From contig NZ_CP053344.1 of NCBI RefSeq assembly GCF_013113715.1, positions 3,224,001-3,288,000 of the forward strand: a stretch of DNA of 64,000 bases. Direction: 5' to 3'. The notes under the pieces were generated by a model. That model had not been told where the DNA came from. It did no database searches and saw nothing but the letters and a program-made list of their open reading frames with translations. Positions 41,401 through 51,740 of the stretch are shown in pieces (position 1 is the first letter of the stretch; every line of letters starts with the position of its first letter). The translations under genes and the position numbers were made by a program. This stretch comes from Herbiconiux sp. SALV-R1. Its GTDB lineage: Bacteria; Actinomycetota; Actinomycetes; Actinomycetales; Microbacteriaceae.

Positions 41401-41433
41401 CGCGCCGAGACGCCGGCGAGGACCCAGGCGGCG

Positions 41434-41545
41434 GAGCCGGAGCCGCCCGTCAGGCGGCGGAGCCGGAGCCGCCCGTCAGGCGGCGGCGGAGCCGGAGCCG
41501 CCCGTCAGGCGGCGGCGGAGCCGGAGCCGCCCTTCAGGCGGCGGC
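41434..41545 (-). repeat. Four tandem 26/29-bp copies of the purM stop-codon hairpin
   Basis: Read on the minus strand, each unit contains GCCGCCTGACGGGCGGC, a hairpin enclosing TGA, followed by TCCGGCTCC. Unit starts on the plus strand are at about 41434, 41460, 41489 and 41518 (periods 26, 29, 29). The copy at 41534-41536 is the actual purM stop codon. The others lie downstream of it. Confidence 0.7.
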
Positions 41546-42643
41546 ATAGGTGCCGACGAGGCGCACGGCGCCGCCGTCAACGCCCTTGGCGCCCTGCTCG
41601 AAGCCGTCGAGGCCGTCGGCGCGCGCGGCCGTCGACACCGTGCCGACCGGCCAGGTGCGGATGCCCTCCGCCTCGATCGCCGCGACCACCGCCGAGGCGG
41701 CGCGCGCCGAGACCACCGCGAAGAAACCGACGCCGAGGTTCCAGGTGCCCTCCGAGCTCTCGAGCGAGCTGCCCGCCAGCGACGACAGCACGCGGAACAC
41801 CGGCGCCGGCGACCACGTCGAGCGGTCGACCTCGACCCATGATCCGCGCGGCAGCACCCGCGCCAGGTTCGCGGCGATGCCGCCGCCCGTCACGTGCGAG
41901 AGCGCGTGCACGGCCCCCGCGAGCACGGGGTCGCCGAGCACCCGCACGAGCGGTCCGGTGTACAGCCGCGTCGGCTCGAGCAGCACCTCCCCCACGACTC
42001 CGCCGAAGTCGGCCGACGAGTCGCCGTAGCCGAGCGAGGCTCCCGCCAGGATGTGCCGCACCAGCGAGAACCCGTTGGAGTGCAGCCCCGACGACTCCAG
42101 AGCCAGCACGACGTCTCCGTCGAGCACCCGGTCGGCGCCGAGCACCGCATCCGCTTCGACGACACCCACCGCGGCCCCCGCCACGTCGTAGTCGTCTGCC
42201 CCCATGAGCCCCGGATGCTCGGCCGTCTCGCCCCCCACGAGCGCCGTACCGGTCTCGGCGCAGGCGTTCGCGATGCCGGCGACGATGGTGGCTATGCGCT
42301 CGGGCACCACCTTGCCGCAGGCGATGTAGTCGGTCATGAACAGCGGCCGCGCGCCCACCACGACGATGTCGTCGACGACCATGCCCACCAGGTCTTGCCC
42401 GATGGTGTCGTGCTTGTCGAGCGCCTGCGCGATCGCGATCTTGGTGCCGACGCCGTCGGTCGAGGTGGCCAGCAGCGGATGCGCGTACCCTTTCAGCGCC
42501 GCCGCGTCGAACAGCCCGGCGAAGCCGCCGACCCCGCCCAGCACCTCGGGGCCGTGCGTGCGCTGCACGGCGGCCTTCATCAGCTCGACCGCGCGGTCGC
42601 CCGCCTCGGTGTCGACTCCGGCGGCGGCGTAACTGTTGCTCAT
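41534..42643 (-). CDS. purM: Phosphoribosylformylglycinamidine cyclo-ligase (AIR synthetase)
   Basis: This 369-residue protein closes the imidazole ring in purine synthesis. It contains YAAAGVDTEAGDRAVELMK, STDGVGTKIAIA, the GGETAEHPGLM loop and HVTGGGIAANLARVLP. ATG 42643 gives the usual N-terminus, and GACAAT lies 6 bases upstream. The C-terminus ends in Ala-Ala-Ala encoded by a GCC run that belongs to the downstream hairpin repeat. It stands alone, about 11.7 kb from purF, although the two are usually adjacent in actinobacteria. Confidence 0.97.
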   Translation of the reverse strand: MSNSYAAAGVDTEAGDRAVELMKAAVQRTHGPEVLGGVGGFAGLFDAAALKGYAHPLLATSTDGVGTKIAIAQALDKHDTIGQDLVGMVVDDIVVVGARPLFMTDYIACGKVVPERIATIVAGIANACAETGTALVGGETAEHPGLMGADDYDVAGAAVGVVEADAVLGADRVLDGDVVLALESSGLHSNGFSLVRHILAGASLGYGDSSADFGGVVGEVLLEPTRLYTGPLVRVLGDPVLAGAVHALSHVTGGGIAANLARVLPRGSWVEVDRSTWSPAPVFRVLSSLAGSSLESSEGTWNLGVGFFAVVSARAASAVVAAIEAEGIRTWPVGTVSTAARADGLDGFEQGAKGVDGGAVRLVGTYAAA

Positions 42644-42730
42644 GGTCCTATTGTCGCGGATGCGGCGGCCGGCCACCCGCCACCCCTCACGAGGGCGTAC
42701 ACGGGCACCCGGCCGACCGGCCGCCGACGC

Positions 42731-44287
42731 TCACTCCGCAGCGAGCAGCGCCACCGCATCCTGAACCTGACCGAAGAACGTCGCCTGGTCGGCGAGTTCG
42801 GCCGGGTCGTCGGAGCGACCCTGGATGGAGATCGTGAACGCCTTGCCGTCTTCGCGCTCGAGGTACCACGAGCCCGCGAGCACACCCATCGAGCTACCGC
42901 CCTTGAAGGCCACGTAGCTCCAGTCGTCGCCGAAGGTCTCGGCACCGAGCCCGGGGTTCACGGCGAGGATCTCGCGCACCGGCGCCCCCGACTCCGTCGC
43001 GGCGAGCCGCTGCAGCCCGAGGTGCACGGCCGTGAGGTCGTCGGCGGTGGTGAACCAGTCGAGCCCCAGCTGCCAGACCGGCGTGGTGACCGCCGACACC
43101 TTCACGTCGGGCAGGCCCGTCGGCAGTGCGTCGAGCAGTGCCCGGCGCTCGGTGGCGTCGGCGTCGTTCCACGCCTCGCGGCCCGAGGTCTCGGCGGCGC
43201 CCTCGCCCCAGCCGAGCTGGAACAGTCCGCGCGTGGTGAGCAGCGGGTCGGCCTGGGAGGGATCGTGGTGGCCGAGGTCGGCGAAGGCGCGGAGCAGCGC
43301 ATCCGGACCGACCGCCTCGATGAGCAGGTCGGTGGCGGTGTTGTCGCTGATCGAGATCATCTTCTCGGCGGCGTCGCGCACGGTGACCTGGGTGCCCGAG
43401 GGCTCGTTCTGGAGCTCGCCCGAGGGGAGGCTCTTGACGTCGTCGGTGATGGTGAGCGGCGTGTCCCAGCCGAGGCCGCCGTCGGCGATCGTCTGGGCGA
43501 CAGCGCCGAGCACGTAGAGCTTGAACATCGAGCCCGAGGGCATCGGCTCGTCGGCGGTGAGGCCCGCCTCCGACACCGCGCGCTCGTCGGAAGCGTCGGA
43601 TGCGTCGGATGCGTCGGATGCGCCGGTCACCTCGGTGACGACGAGACGGCCGTCGGCGGCGAAGGAGTCGACCGTGTCTTCGAGCTCCTGCCAGCTGGTG
43701 GCGGGCACGCGATCGGCAGCGACCGGTGTGAACAGCAGGCCCGCGAGGCGGTCTTCGGCGTCGAGGGCGAGCTGCATGTCGAGGGCGTCGCCGGAGGCCG
43801 GGGTGATCGTGATGACGGCCTGGGTTCCGACGGCTTCGACCGCCGTCGGGATCCACGGGCCCTGCGCGCCGAGCTGCCCGAACACGGCGACGAGCTCGTC
43901 GGGGCTGATCGACTCCAACGCCTCGGGGGCGAACCTCGCCTCGACGTCGGCACGCTGATCCTTCTCCGGGATCTCGCCGTTCAGAGCCCGCAGCACCCAG
44001 CCCGCCTGCTCGCCGAGCACTCCCTCGGGCAGCTCGACCTCGGTCGCCGCGGCGGAGGTGGCGGATGCTGTGGCACCGGCGCCCGCCGACCCTGCGGGCG
44101 TGCAGGCGGCCAGGGTGAGCGCCAGTGCGGCGGCGGTCGCCGTGGCGGCGAGCGACCTGCCGGCGGCCGACGCGCCCGCGCCTCCGGCGCGACCAGCACG
44201 TCGGCCGCGCCGGGTGGGACGGTCGAGGGCGGTGCCGTCACCGCGCGGGGTCGTGGTGGGCGATGGGGCAAGGATCTCGTCGCTCAT
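42731..44287 (-). CDS. LpqF-like serine hydrolase lipoprotein (class A beta-lactamase fold)
   Basis: This 518-residue protein has a ~60-residue region ending in a lipobox LAAC, an N-terminal ORF12/LpqF-like domain (residues ~88-190) and a serine beta-lactamase-like domain. The active-site motifs are SMFK (S253, K256), SDN in SISDNTATD and KGGS (K462). Mycobacterial LpqF and ORF12 of the clavam cluster share this architecture. Hydrolysis of beta-lactams is not implied. A short GASDASDASDASDE repeat joins the domains. The unusually long cytoplasmic part before the lipobox makes a later start possible. Confidence 0.8.
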   Translation of the reverse strand: MSDEILAPSPTTTPRGDGTALDRPTRRGRRAGRAGGAGASAAGRSLAATATAAALALTLAACTPAGSAGAGATASATSAAATEVELPEGVLGEQAGWVLRALNGEIPEKDQRADVEARFAPEALESISPDELVAVFGQLGAQGPWIPTAVEAVGTQAVITITPASGDALDMQLALDAEDRLAGLLFTPVAADRVPATSWQELEDTVDSFAADGRLVVTEVTGASDASDASDASDERAVSEAGLTADEPMPSGSMFKLYVLGAVAQTIADGGLGWDTPLTITDDVKSLPSGELQNEPSGTQVTVRDAAEKMISISDNTATDLLIEAVGPDALLRAFADLGHHDPSQADPLLTTRGLFQLGWGEGAAETSGREAWNDADATERRALLDALPTGLPDVKVSAVTTPVWQLGLDWFTTADDLTAVHLGLQRLAATESGAPVREILAVNPGLGAETFGDDWSYVAFKGGSSMGVLAGSWYLEREDGKAFTISIQGRSDDPAELADQATFFGQVQDAVALLAAE

Positions 44288-44761
44288 ACCCCGAGTCAAC
44301 CGGCCGGCCCCGCCCCGCACATCCGGCCCGAGGGGGAACCCGCTCCCCCTCGGGGATGACGCCCGCGCGGCGGCGACGCGCGTCCACTCGCCGCAGGCGC
44401 CGGCCGGCGACCGCTGATGGCGGTCGCGGGTGGCAGCCGCCCACCGCTCATAACTGCTCTCGCGCGCCCTGGCCACTCACGCGTCATGACCGCTCGCGGG
44501 TGGTAGCCGCCCACCGCTCACGGCTGCTCGCGCGCGCGGTGGCCGCTGACGTGGTGGCCGCTCACGACTGCTCGCGCGCGCGGTCGCCGCTGACGTGGTG
44601 CGCTGAGGCTGGCGCCGCGTGCGTGACCGCCGCACCGGTGCACGCGCGCCGGCATACGTCACGAGGCGTGCACGCCGGCGCCGCGGCCCCGCACCTGCCG
44701 CCCCGCGCCCGCCCCCGCCCGTGCACCGCGCCGGGGCGTGCACGGCGCGGCGCGGGGGCGG
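44288..44761. repeat. Repeat-rich gap with hairpin units (CGGGTGG/CCCACCG)
   Basis: A ~30-base block TCGCGGGTGG..AGCCGCCCACCGCTCA occurs at 44424 and 44494 (70-base period), each forming a 7-base-pair hairpin CGGGTGG/CCCACCG. A second unit, CTGCTCGCGCGCGCGGT followed by CGCTGACGTGGTG, occurs at 44524 and 44568. No gene is convincing. Confidence 0.6.
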
Positions 44762-47221
44762 TCACTGGGTCGGTGGGCCGCCGGCCGGGAAGCCGGAGGT
44801 GCCGCCCGGGAAGCCGCCGCTCGGGACGGTGACCGTCGACGACGAGCCGCCGAGGCCGTTGAGGCCCGAGCTGCCGGTCTCCGAGTCGGAGTCGAGCACG
44901 TCGGAGTCGAGGTCGGCGAGCACGACGACGTCACCCTCCGAGAGGCCCGAGGTGACCTCGGTGCGCTCCGCTCCCATGGCGCCCACCTCGACCGGGGTCG
45001 GCTGCGAGGCGCCGTCGACGAGCAGGTCGACGGTGTAGTCCGTTCCGGAGCGGTGCACCGCCGAGGTGGGCACCGTGAGCACCGACGCCTGCGACGCCAC
45101 CGCGACCTCCACCTGCGCCGACGCCCCGGTGAGGAGCGTCTGGTCGGTCGGGTCGAGCGCGATCACCACGTCGTACGAGGGCGACGACGAGTCGCTCGAC
45201 ACGTCGAGCACACCGATCGAGCTCACCACACCGGTCAGCGGGGCGTCGCCCTCACCGCTCGCGAGGGAGACGGATGCGCTCTGCCCGACCGCGAGCTTCG
45301 GCACGTTCGCGAGGGTGACGGTGGTCGAGACGAGGTAGCCGTCGTCGCCCAGCACCGTGATGACGGCCGAGGTCGACGCCGCCGTGACGGTGTCGCCGAC
45401 CGCGAGCGAGACCGCCGCCACCGTACCCGAGATGGGACTCGTCAGGGTGGCCAGCGTGAGCTGCTGCTGCGCGATGGCGAGATCGGACTTCGCCACCTCG
45501 ATCTCGGCCTGATCGGCGACGATCGTCTCGGCGGTGACGGTGCCGGAGACACCTGCCCCGCCCGCGGCCGCCGCTGACGCGCCGGAGCTCGACCCCGTGT
45601 CGACGGCGGCCACGAGCGCCACCGTCGTGACGGCGGTGCCCGAGCTCGAGCGCGAGGTCGAGCTGGAGGTCGTCGCCATCGCGGGCGCGGTCTGGGCGGT
45701 GGTCTCTGCAGACGTCGTCGGCGCCGGGGTCGGCGAAGGGGTCGCCGATCCGCCGCCCGAACCCGTGGACCCGCTCCCCGAGCCACCGGCCGAGCCTGCG
45801 GAACCGGCCGCCGCGACAGCGTCGGCGACGGCGGTCTGGAGGCTCGCGACCGCGTCGTCGAGCGCGGTCATGAGATCGAGCAGGGTCGACTGCGAGGTCT
45901 GCACCGCGACCTGCTCGGTCTGCACCTCCCCGATCGCCGTCTGGCAGGCGGCGAGGTCGGCCTTGATCGCGTCGAGCGCAGCCGAACCGTCTGCGGTTCC
46001 GGTGTCGCCGCCGGTGTCGGCCCCGGCATCCGTACCGTCATCGGCCGCGTCGCCACCCTCGTCGGACGACCCGCCCGACGAACCCGCGCCGCCTCCCGCG
46101 ACGATGTCGTCGATCGTGGCCTCGAGGAAGGGGCGGCACGCGGCATCGCTCGACGCGATGGTCTCCTGGGTGGCGTCGGTCGCCGCCTGGGCTGTGGCGT
46201 ACTGGTCGAGAAGGGCCTGCTGCGCGGTCTTCACGGCCGCGACTGCGGTGTCGATGGCGGTGGAGTCGAAGGCGGATCCGCCCGTTCCCGAGCCACCGCC
46301 CGAGCCCGAGTCGCTGCCGCCACCGGTGCCGGAGCCGCCGGCACCCGACCCGCTGTCCCCGCCGGTCCCGTCGGACGGCGCCCCGCCCGTCCCCCCGGAG
46401 GGCGCCGCGCCCGACGATCCGCCCGCCCCCGCCGCCGCATCGCCCGAGGCCCCCGCTCCGACGGAACCCCCGGCGCTCGTCGAACTGCTCGTCGACCCCG
46501 ACGACTGCGCCTCGAGATCGCTCTCCAACTGCTCCTGAGCCGCCGTCACCGCCTCGTGGGCCCCGTCGACCGCATCCTGCAGATCGGAGGTGTCGAGCGT
46601 CGCGAGTTGCTGCCCCGCCGTGACCGTGTCACCCACCGAGACCGACACCCCGTTCACCGTGCCGCCCACCTGGAACGCCGAGTCGTGGCGACTCACCGCT
46701 GCGACCGTGCCGCTCAGCGCGAGCGTCTCGTCGACCGTGCCGAGCTCGGCGGTCGTGGTGCGGTAGTTCCCGCCCGACCCCTGCGACAGGGCGAAGGCCG
46801 CCCCGCCGCCCACCGCGCACAGCACCGCCGTCGCGGTGAGAACGGCGACGACCCGCCGGTTGCGCCGACGTCGAGCCTTCGCCTTCTTCGCAGCGAGAGG
46901 TGTCGGCTGCTCCACCGGCACCTCGGATGCGGTGAGCAGGTTCGAAGAGCCCGTCACCGGGCCATCGGCTCCGGCCGACCGCGGCGGCACTCCCGCGACC
47001 GCCAGCTGCGCAGCGGTGGGTGCCGTCTCTGCCGCTGCGGCGTCAACCGCGCCCGCGCCGCCGGAGGCGGCCGGCGCACCCGACGCGACCGGAGCACCCG
47101 GCGCACCCGACGCGGTGGACGCGTCCGACACAGCGGACGCATCCGCCGCACGCGCCGCCGGCCCCGCGGCGCCGCTGTCGGCCTTCCGCCACCTGCGGCC
47201 CTTCCCGCCTGGCTTCCTCAT
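44762..47221 (-). CDS. Very large HlyD/MacA-like membrane-fusion adaptor
   Basis: This 819-residue protein has a cytoplasmic N-terminus of ~115 residues rich in Ala, Gly, Ser and Pro, a single membrane helix after RRRRNRR (residues ~120-145), a lipoyl/barrel hybrid domain (SGTVAAV, VNGVSVSVGDTVTAGQ), a long helical hairpin region interrupted by Gly/Ser/Asp-rich linkers, the second lipoyl half (SPISGTVAAVSLAVGDTV) and a membrane-proximal domain. MacA-type adaptors are usually 380-430 residues. It is the last gene of the export operon, starting 2 bases after the DUF5666 stop. Confidence 0.85.
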   Translation of the reverse strand: MRKPGGKGRRWRKADSGAAGPAARAADASAVSDASTASGAPGAPVASGAPAASGGAGAVDAAAAETAPTAAQLAVAGVPPRSAGADGPVTGSSNLLTASEVPVEQPTPLAAKKAKARRRRNRRVVAVLTATAVLCAVGGGAAFALSQGSGGNYRTTTAELGTVDETLALSGTVAAVSRHDSAFQVGGTVNGVSVSVGDTVTAGQQLATLDTSDLQDAVDGAHEAVTAAQEQLESDLEAQSSGSTSSSTSAGGSVGAGASGDAAAGAGGSSGAAPSGGTGGAPSDGTGGDSGSGAGGSGTGGGSDSGSGGGSGTGGSAFDSTAIDTAVAAVKTAQQALLDQYATAQAATDATQETIASSDAACRPFLEATIDDIVAGGGAGSSGGSSDEGGDAADDGTDAGADTGGDTGTADGSAALDAIKADLAACQTAIGEVQTEQVAVQTSQSTLLDLMTALDDAVASLQTAVADAVAAAGSAGSAGGSGSGSTGSGGGSATPSPTPAPTTSAETTAQTAPAMATTSSSTSRSSSGTAVTTVALVAAVDTGSSSGASAAAAGGAGVSGTVTAETIVADQAEIEVAKSDLAIAQQQLTLATLTSPISGTVAAVSLAVGDTVTAASTSAVITVLGDDGYLVSTTVTLANVPKLAVGQSASVSLASGEGDAPLTGVVSSIGVLDVSSDSSSPSYDVVIALDPTDQTLLTGASAQVEVAVASQASVLTVPTSAVHRSGTDYTVDLLVDGASQPTPVEVGAMGAERTEVTSGLSEGDVVVLADLDSDVLDSDSETGSSGLNGLGGSSSTVTVPSGGFPGGTSGFPAGGPPTQ

Positions 47222-47223
47222 CG

Positions 47224-48189
47224 TCAGCTCCCGCTCGACGTCGACGAGCCCGAACCCGACGAACCCGAACCCGACGGCCGCTGACCGCCCATGCCCCCGG
47301 GGCCGCCCTGGGCGCCGCCGAAGCCGGTGGAGCATCCGTTCTCGCCCGCCTCCGAGACCGTGAGCGACGTCGCCGTCACCGCGCCGCTGTCGTCGGCCTC
47401 GCCCTGCGCCGTGACGCAGGCCCCCACAGCCAGCGCCGAGGAGTCGGCGGTGGCGGTCGAGGTGTAGCTGGTGGAGTCGTCGACGGCGACCTCGGTGCTC
47501 GAGCTCGCGCCGTCGGCGTCGGTGGTCTCGACGGTGATCGACGAGGCCGACACGGCGGTGACCAGTCCGCTCGTGAACCCGCCGAAGCCGCCCCCGCCGC
47601 CCATGCCCGAGTCGCCGGGCGCGCCGGTGGGCGTCACGCCGTCGGGCGCGTCCGTGGGCGGGGTGGCGCCGTCGGGGAGGTCGGTCGGAGGCGTTCCGTC
47701 ACCCCCGGGGAAGCCTCCCCCGGCCCCGCCGAAACCAGGCGTCTCGCACGCGCCGTCGACCGCCGCGCTGATCATCACCGAGGTCGCCGCACCGGCCGCA
47801 TCCGTGCCGGCCGCATCTGTGCTGCTCGTGTCTGCGCTGCCGCCGCCCGCATCCGCTCCCCCGCCGAACGACATGGTGGTGACGCAGACGCCCGCCGTCA
47901 CGTCGGAGAGCGCCGCGGCGACGGTCTTCGTGATGCTGGTCGAGTCGGAGTAGGTGACCGCCGTCTGCGAGTCACTGCTCTGCACCTGCAGCGTGCTGCC
48001 GGTGATGGCGGCGATCTCGCCCGAGATGCCGCCGCCGCCGGGCGCCCGGCCCTCGGCCTGCGACGGAGCGCTGGTGGCCGCCGGGGTGGAGGATGCTGTG
48101 GTCGAGCTGGCGCAGGCCGAGAGCGTGAGCACGCTCGCTGCGGCGAGCACGAAGCCCGCTCGAAGGCTGATGGTCCGGGTGAGTGTCAT
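47224..48189 (-). CDS. DUF5666-type lipoprotein with two repeat domains
   Basis: This 321-residue protein has a lipobox LSAC and two beta-rich repeats of the DUF5666 type: ISGEIAAITGSTLQVQ followed by DVTAGVCVTTM, and SGLVTAVSASSITVE followed by ALAVGACVTAQG. They are joined by a Gly/Pro/Asp linker containing PPTDLPDG and PPTDAPDG. It is exported and membrane-anchored. Its place between the permease and the large adaptor gene suggests it is part of, or a sensor for, the same export system. Confidence 0.75.
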   Translation of the reverse strand: MTLTRTISLRAGFVLAAASVLTLSACASSTTASSTPAATSAPSQAEGRAPGGGGISGEIAAITGSTLQVQSSDSQTAVTYSDSTSITKTVAAALSDVTAGVCVTTMSFGGGADAGGGSADTSSTDAAGTDAAGAATSVMISAAVDGACETPGFGGAGGGFPGGDGTPPTDLPDGATPPTDAPDGVTPTGAPGDSGMGGGGGFGGFTSGLVTAVSASSITVETTDADGASSSTEVAVDDSTSYTSTATADSSALAVGACVTAQGEADDSGAVTATSLTVSEAGENGCSTGFGGAQGGPGGMGGQRPSGSGSSGSGSSTSSGS

Positions 48190-48229
48190 GGTCGTAGCCG
48201 TTTCTGTGAGGGGAGAAGGAGGGAGAGCG

Positions 48230-49458
48230 TCACTCGCTGCGGAGCGCGTCGATCGGGGCGAGCCGGGCGGCCCGGGTGGCGGGGTAGACGCCGAACACCA
48301 GGCCGATGGCCACGGCGACCCCGATCGAGACCCCGACCGCGGCGGGTGACACGACGATCGACGAGCCGATCACCCCGGGCAGCGCCAGCGCCGCGCCGAT
48401 GCCGAGCACCGCGCCGAGCACACCGCCGGTGAGCCCGAGGATGGCGGCCTCGACGAGGAACTGCCGTCGGATGGCCCAGGGCGGAGCGCCGAGCGCCTTG
48501 CGCAGGCCGATCTCGCGGGTGCGCTCGGTGACCGAGACCAGCATGATGTTCATCACCCCGATGCCGCCGACGAGCAGTGACAGCGCGGCGATGCCGGTGA
48601 GCAGCACGGTGAGGGTCTGGTAGATCGAGGTCGCCGTGTCGACCAGGGCGTTCTGCGAGCTGATGGTGAAGTCGGCCGAGTCGACGTCGCTGATCGAGTG
48701 CAGGTTGAGCAGCACCGTCTGCACCTCCTGGTAGGCGGCCGCGAGCTGCGCATCCGAGGCGGCTTTGACGTAGATGGTCGAGACCGAACTCGAGTCGGTG
48801 CCGCCGATCAGCTGGTTCGCCGCGGTCGACAGCGGCACGACGGCGAGGTCGTCGAGGTTCGACGAGCTGTCGGAACCCGCCGAGGCGAGCACACCGACGA
48901 TCTCGAAGGAGCGGCCGTCGATGCTGACGCTCTGGCCCACCACGTTGGTGGTGCCGAACAGCTCGGTCGCCGTCTCGGAGCCCAGCACCGTGACCGCGGC
49001 CTGGGTCGCCTCGTCGTCGGCCGTGATGAACTCTCCGGCCACCAGCTCACGCGACCGCACGTCGAGCCACGACGGGGTGGTGCCGGTGACGGTGGTGGTC
49101 CAGTTGGTGTCGTTGGCCTCAAGCGCGAGCGAACTCGTCTTCTCGGCGGCGACGGATGCGACATCCGGCGCGTTCACCGCGGAGTCGAGCGCCTCGGCGT
49201 CGGCTGCTGTGAGGGTCGACCCGGTGCCGAAGCCTCCGCGCATGCCCGAGCTGTCGGTGCTCGACCCCGGCGAGACGATGAGCAGGTTGCTGCCGAGGGA
49301 GCTGATCTGCTCGCTCACGTCCTTCTGGGTGCCGAGGCCGAGACCCACCGTCATGATGACGGCGGCGATGCCGATGAGGATGCCGAGCACCGTGAGCAGG
49401 GAACGCAGCGCGTGCGCCCGCACGGCCGCCCAGCTCGTGCTGAGGGTCTCCGCCCAGT

Positions 49459-49462
<4 letters not shown>
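48230..49462 (-). CDS. ABC transporter permease, MacB/FtsX type
   Basis: This 410-residue protein has one N-terminal membrane helix, a ~220-residue extracytoplasmic MacB core-like domain, then three C-terminal helices with the signature [28 protein letters not shown]. MacB-type proteins move substrates from the outer membrane face by mechanotransmission rather than through a channel. The ATG overlaps the ATPase stop (ATGA). Confidence 0.92.
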
Positions 49463-50312
<850 letters not shown>

Positions 50313-50313
<1 letters not shown>

Positions 50314-51605
50314 CAGTTGCCACCCGTCGTTCCGCCGGGGAACTGGCCGCCGCCGGCTCCGCCCATCTGGGAGGGGTCGAAGCCCTCGGGGAGCGTTCCG
50401 CCGCCGGGGAACCCGCTGAAGCCGCCCTGGCCCGAACCGCCTCCCGTGCCGGAGTTGCCCTGGCCCGGGGTGAACACGGTGACCTGCACCTGGTCGCCCT
50501 CGGCGAGCCCGCCGGTGATCTCGGTGAGGGAGCCCGAAGTCTCACCCACGGTGACGGCGGTCTCCGTCTCGGCGCCGTCGGAACCGACGACCGTGACCGT
50601 GGAGGTGCCGTCCGCATCCGTCGTCACGGCGGCGCTCGGCACCGTCAGCACGTCGGTGCGACGCTCGTAGACGATGGAGGCGGTGACCGAGACGCCGTCG
50701 TACAGCCCCTCGGGCGACCCCGTCACGGCGACCGTCACCGGGTAGGCGGCGGCGCCCGAGCTGCTGGAGGGCAGCATGCCGACCTCGGAGACGGTGCCGA
50801 AGAACGACGTGCCGTCGTCGGTGGCCAGCTCGACCTGGTCGCCGACGGTGACGTTCTTCACATCGGTCTCGCCCACCGAGAGGGAGACCTGCCAGGAGTC
50901 GGTGCTGACGATGGTGAACTGGGCGGTGCTGGTGGAGCTCGAGGAGCCCGAGCTGCCGCTGCCCGTGCCGCCCGCCGCCGAGCCCGTGCCCGTGCCGCTC
51001 GCCGAGCCGGAGCCGGATGACGACGCCGACCCGCTCACCGTGTCCCCCACCTCGAGGTCCACCGCCGTCACGAGCCCGGCGACCGGAGCCACCAGCGTCG
51101 TGTCGCCCACCGCTGCCGCCGCCTTGTCGGCCGCCGCCTGCGCGACGGCGACCGCGGCCTCGTCGGAGGCGATCTGGGCTGCCGACGCATCCGTGCCGTC
51201 GTCATCGGCCTCGGCCGACGCGAGCGTCGCCTGCGCCTTGGCGAGGGTCGCCTGCGCCGCCAGCAGATCGGCCTGCACGGTGAGGGTGTCGACCGTCGCC
51301 AGCACGTCTCCGGCCGCGACCGTCGAACCCGCCTGCACGTTCACCGACGTGACGGTGCCCGCGACGGCGAAGTCGACGCTCTCGTTCACCGTGGGGGCCA
51401 GCGTGCCCGAGGCGTCGATGGTCTTTTCGAGCGTCTCGAGGCTCGCGGCGACGGTCGTGGTGGTCGGGGCGACCTGGGCGGTGGCCGACGAGGTCGCAGA
51501 CAGCACGGCCCAGGTCGTGCCGCCGCCCACCACGACGAGCGCGGCGAGACCGACGATGATCCAGGTGCGGGGGCGGAGGCGCTTGGCGCGTTCGGCGAGT
51601 TTCAT
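50313..51605 (-). CDS. HlyD/MacA-like membrane-fusion adaptor
   Basis: This 430-residue protein is a typical MacA-like adaptor: one membrane helix (residues ~15-35), lipoyl half-motifs ([19 protein letters not shown] and [18 protein letters not shown]), an alpha-helical hairpin rich in Ala, then barrel and C-terminal domains. The C-terminus is Gly/Pro-rich. ATG 51605 follows AGGGAG. It begins the five-gene operon 51605-44762. Confidence 0.9.
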
Positions 51606-51740
51606 GGTCTCCCTCTGAGGGACGGACAACTGACTCGTCGACGCTAGAGACGTCGTTTATCAGCACCCTTGACCACGCCTTGGGCGACCCTATGAATGCA
51701 CCGGTCGCCTCCGGATGCGCGTCACGACACGCGCCTCACC
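51606..51740 (-). promoter_or_regulatory. Upstream region of the export operon
   Basis: This 135-base gap should hold the operon promoter. On the minus strand TAGCGT (51646-51641) is the best -10 candidate, about 35 bases before the ATG, with no matching -35 box. GACGTC palindromes flank it. Confidence 0.3.

Noticed and set aside
51669-51696. Plus-strand promoter TTGACC-N16-TATGAA
   Set aside because: Nothing on the plus strand starts downstream. It would read antisense into the protease gene. It may be a chance match, or an antisense RNA that cannot be supported from sequence alone.
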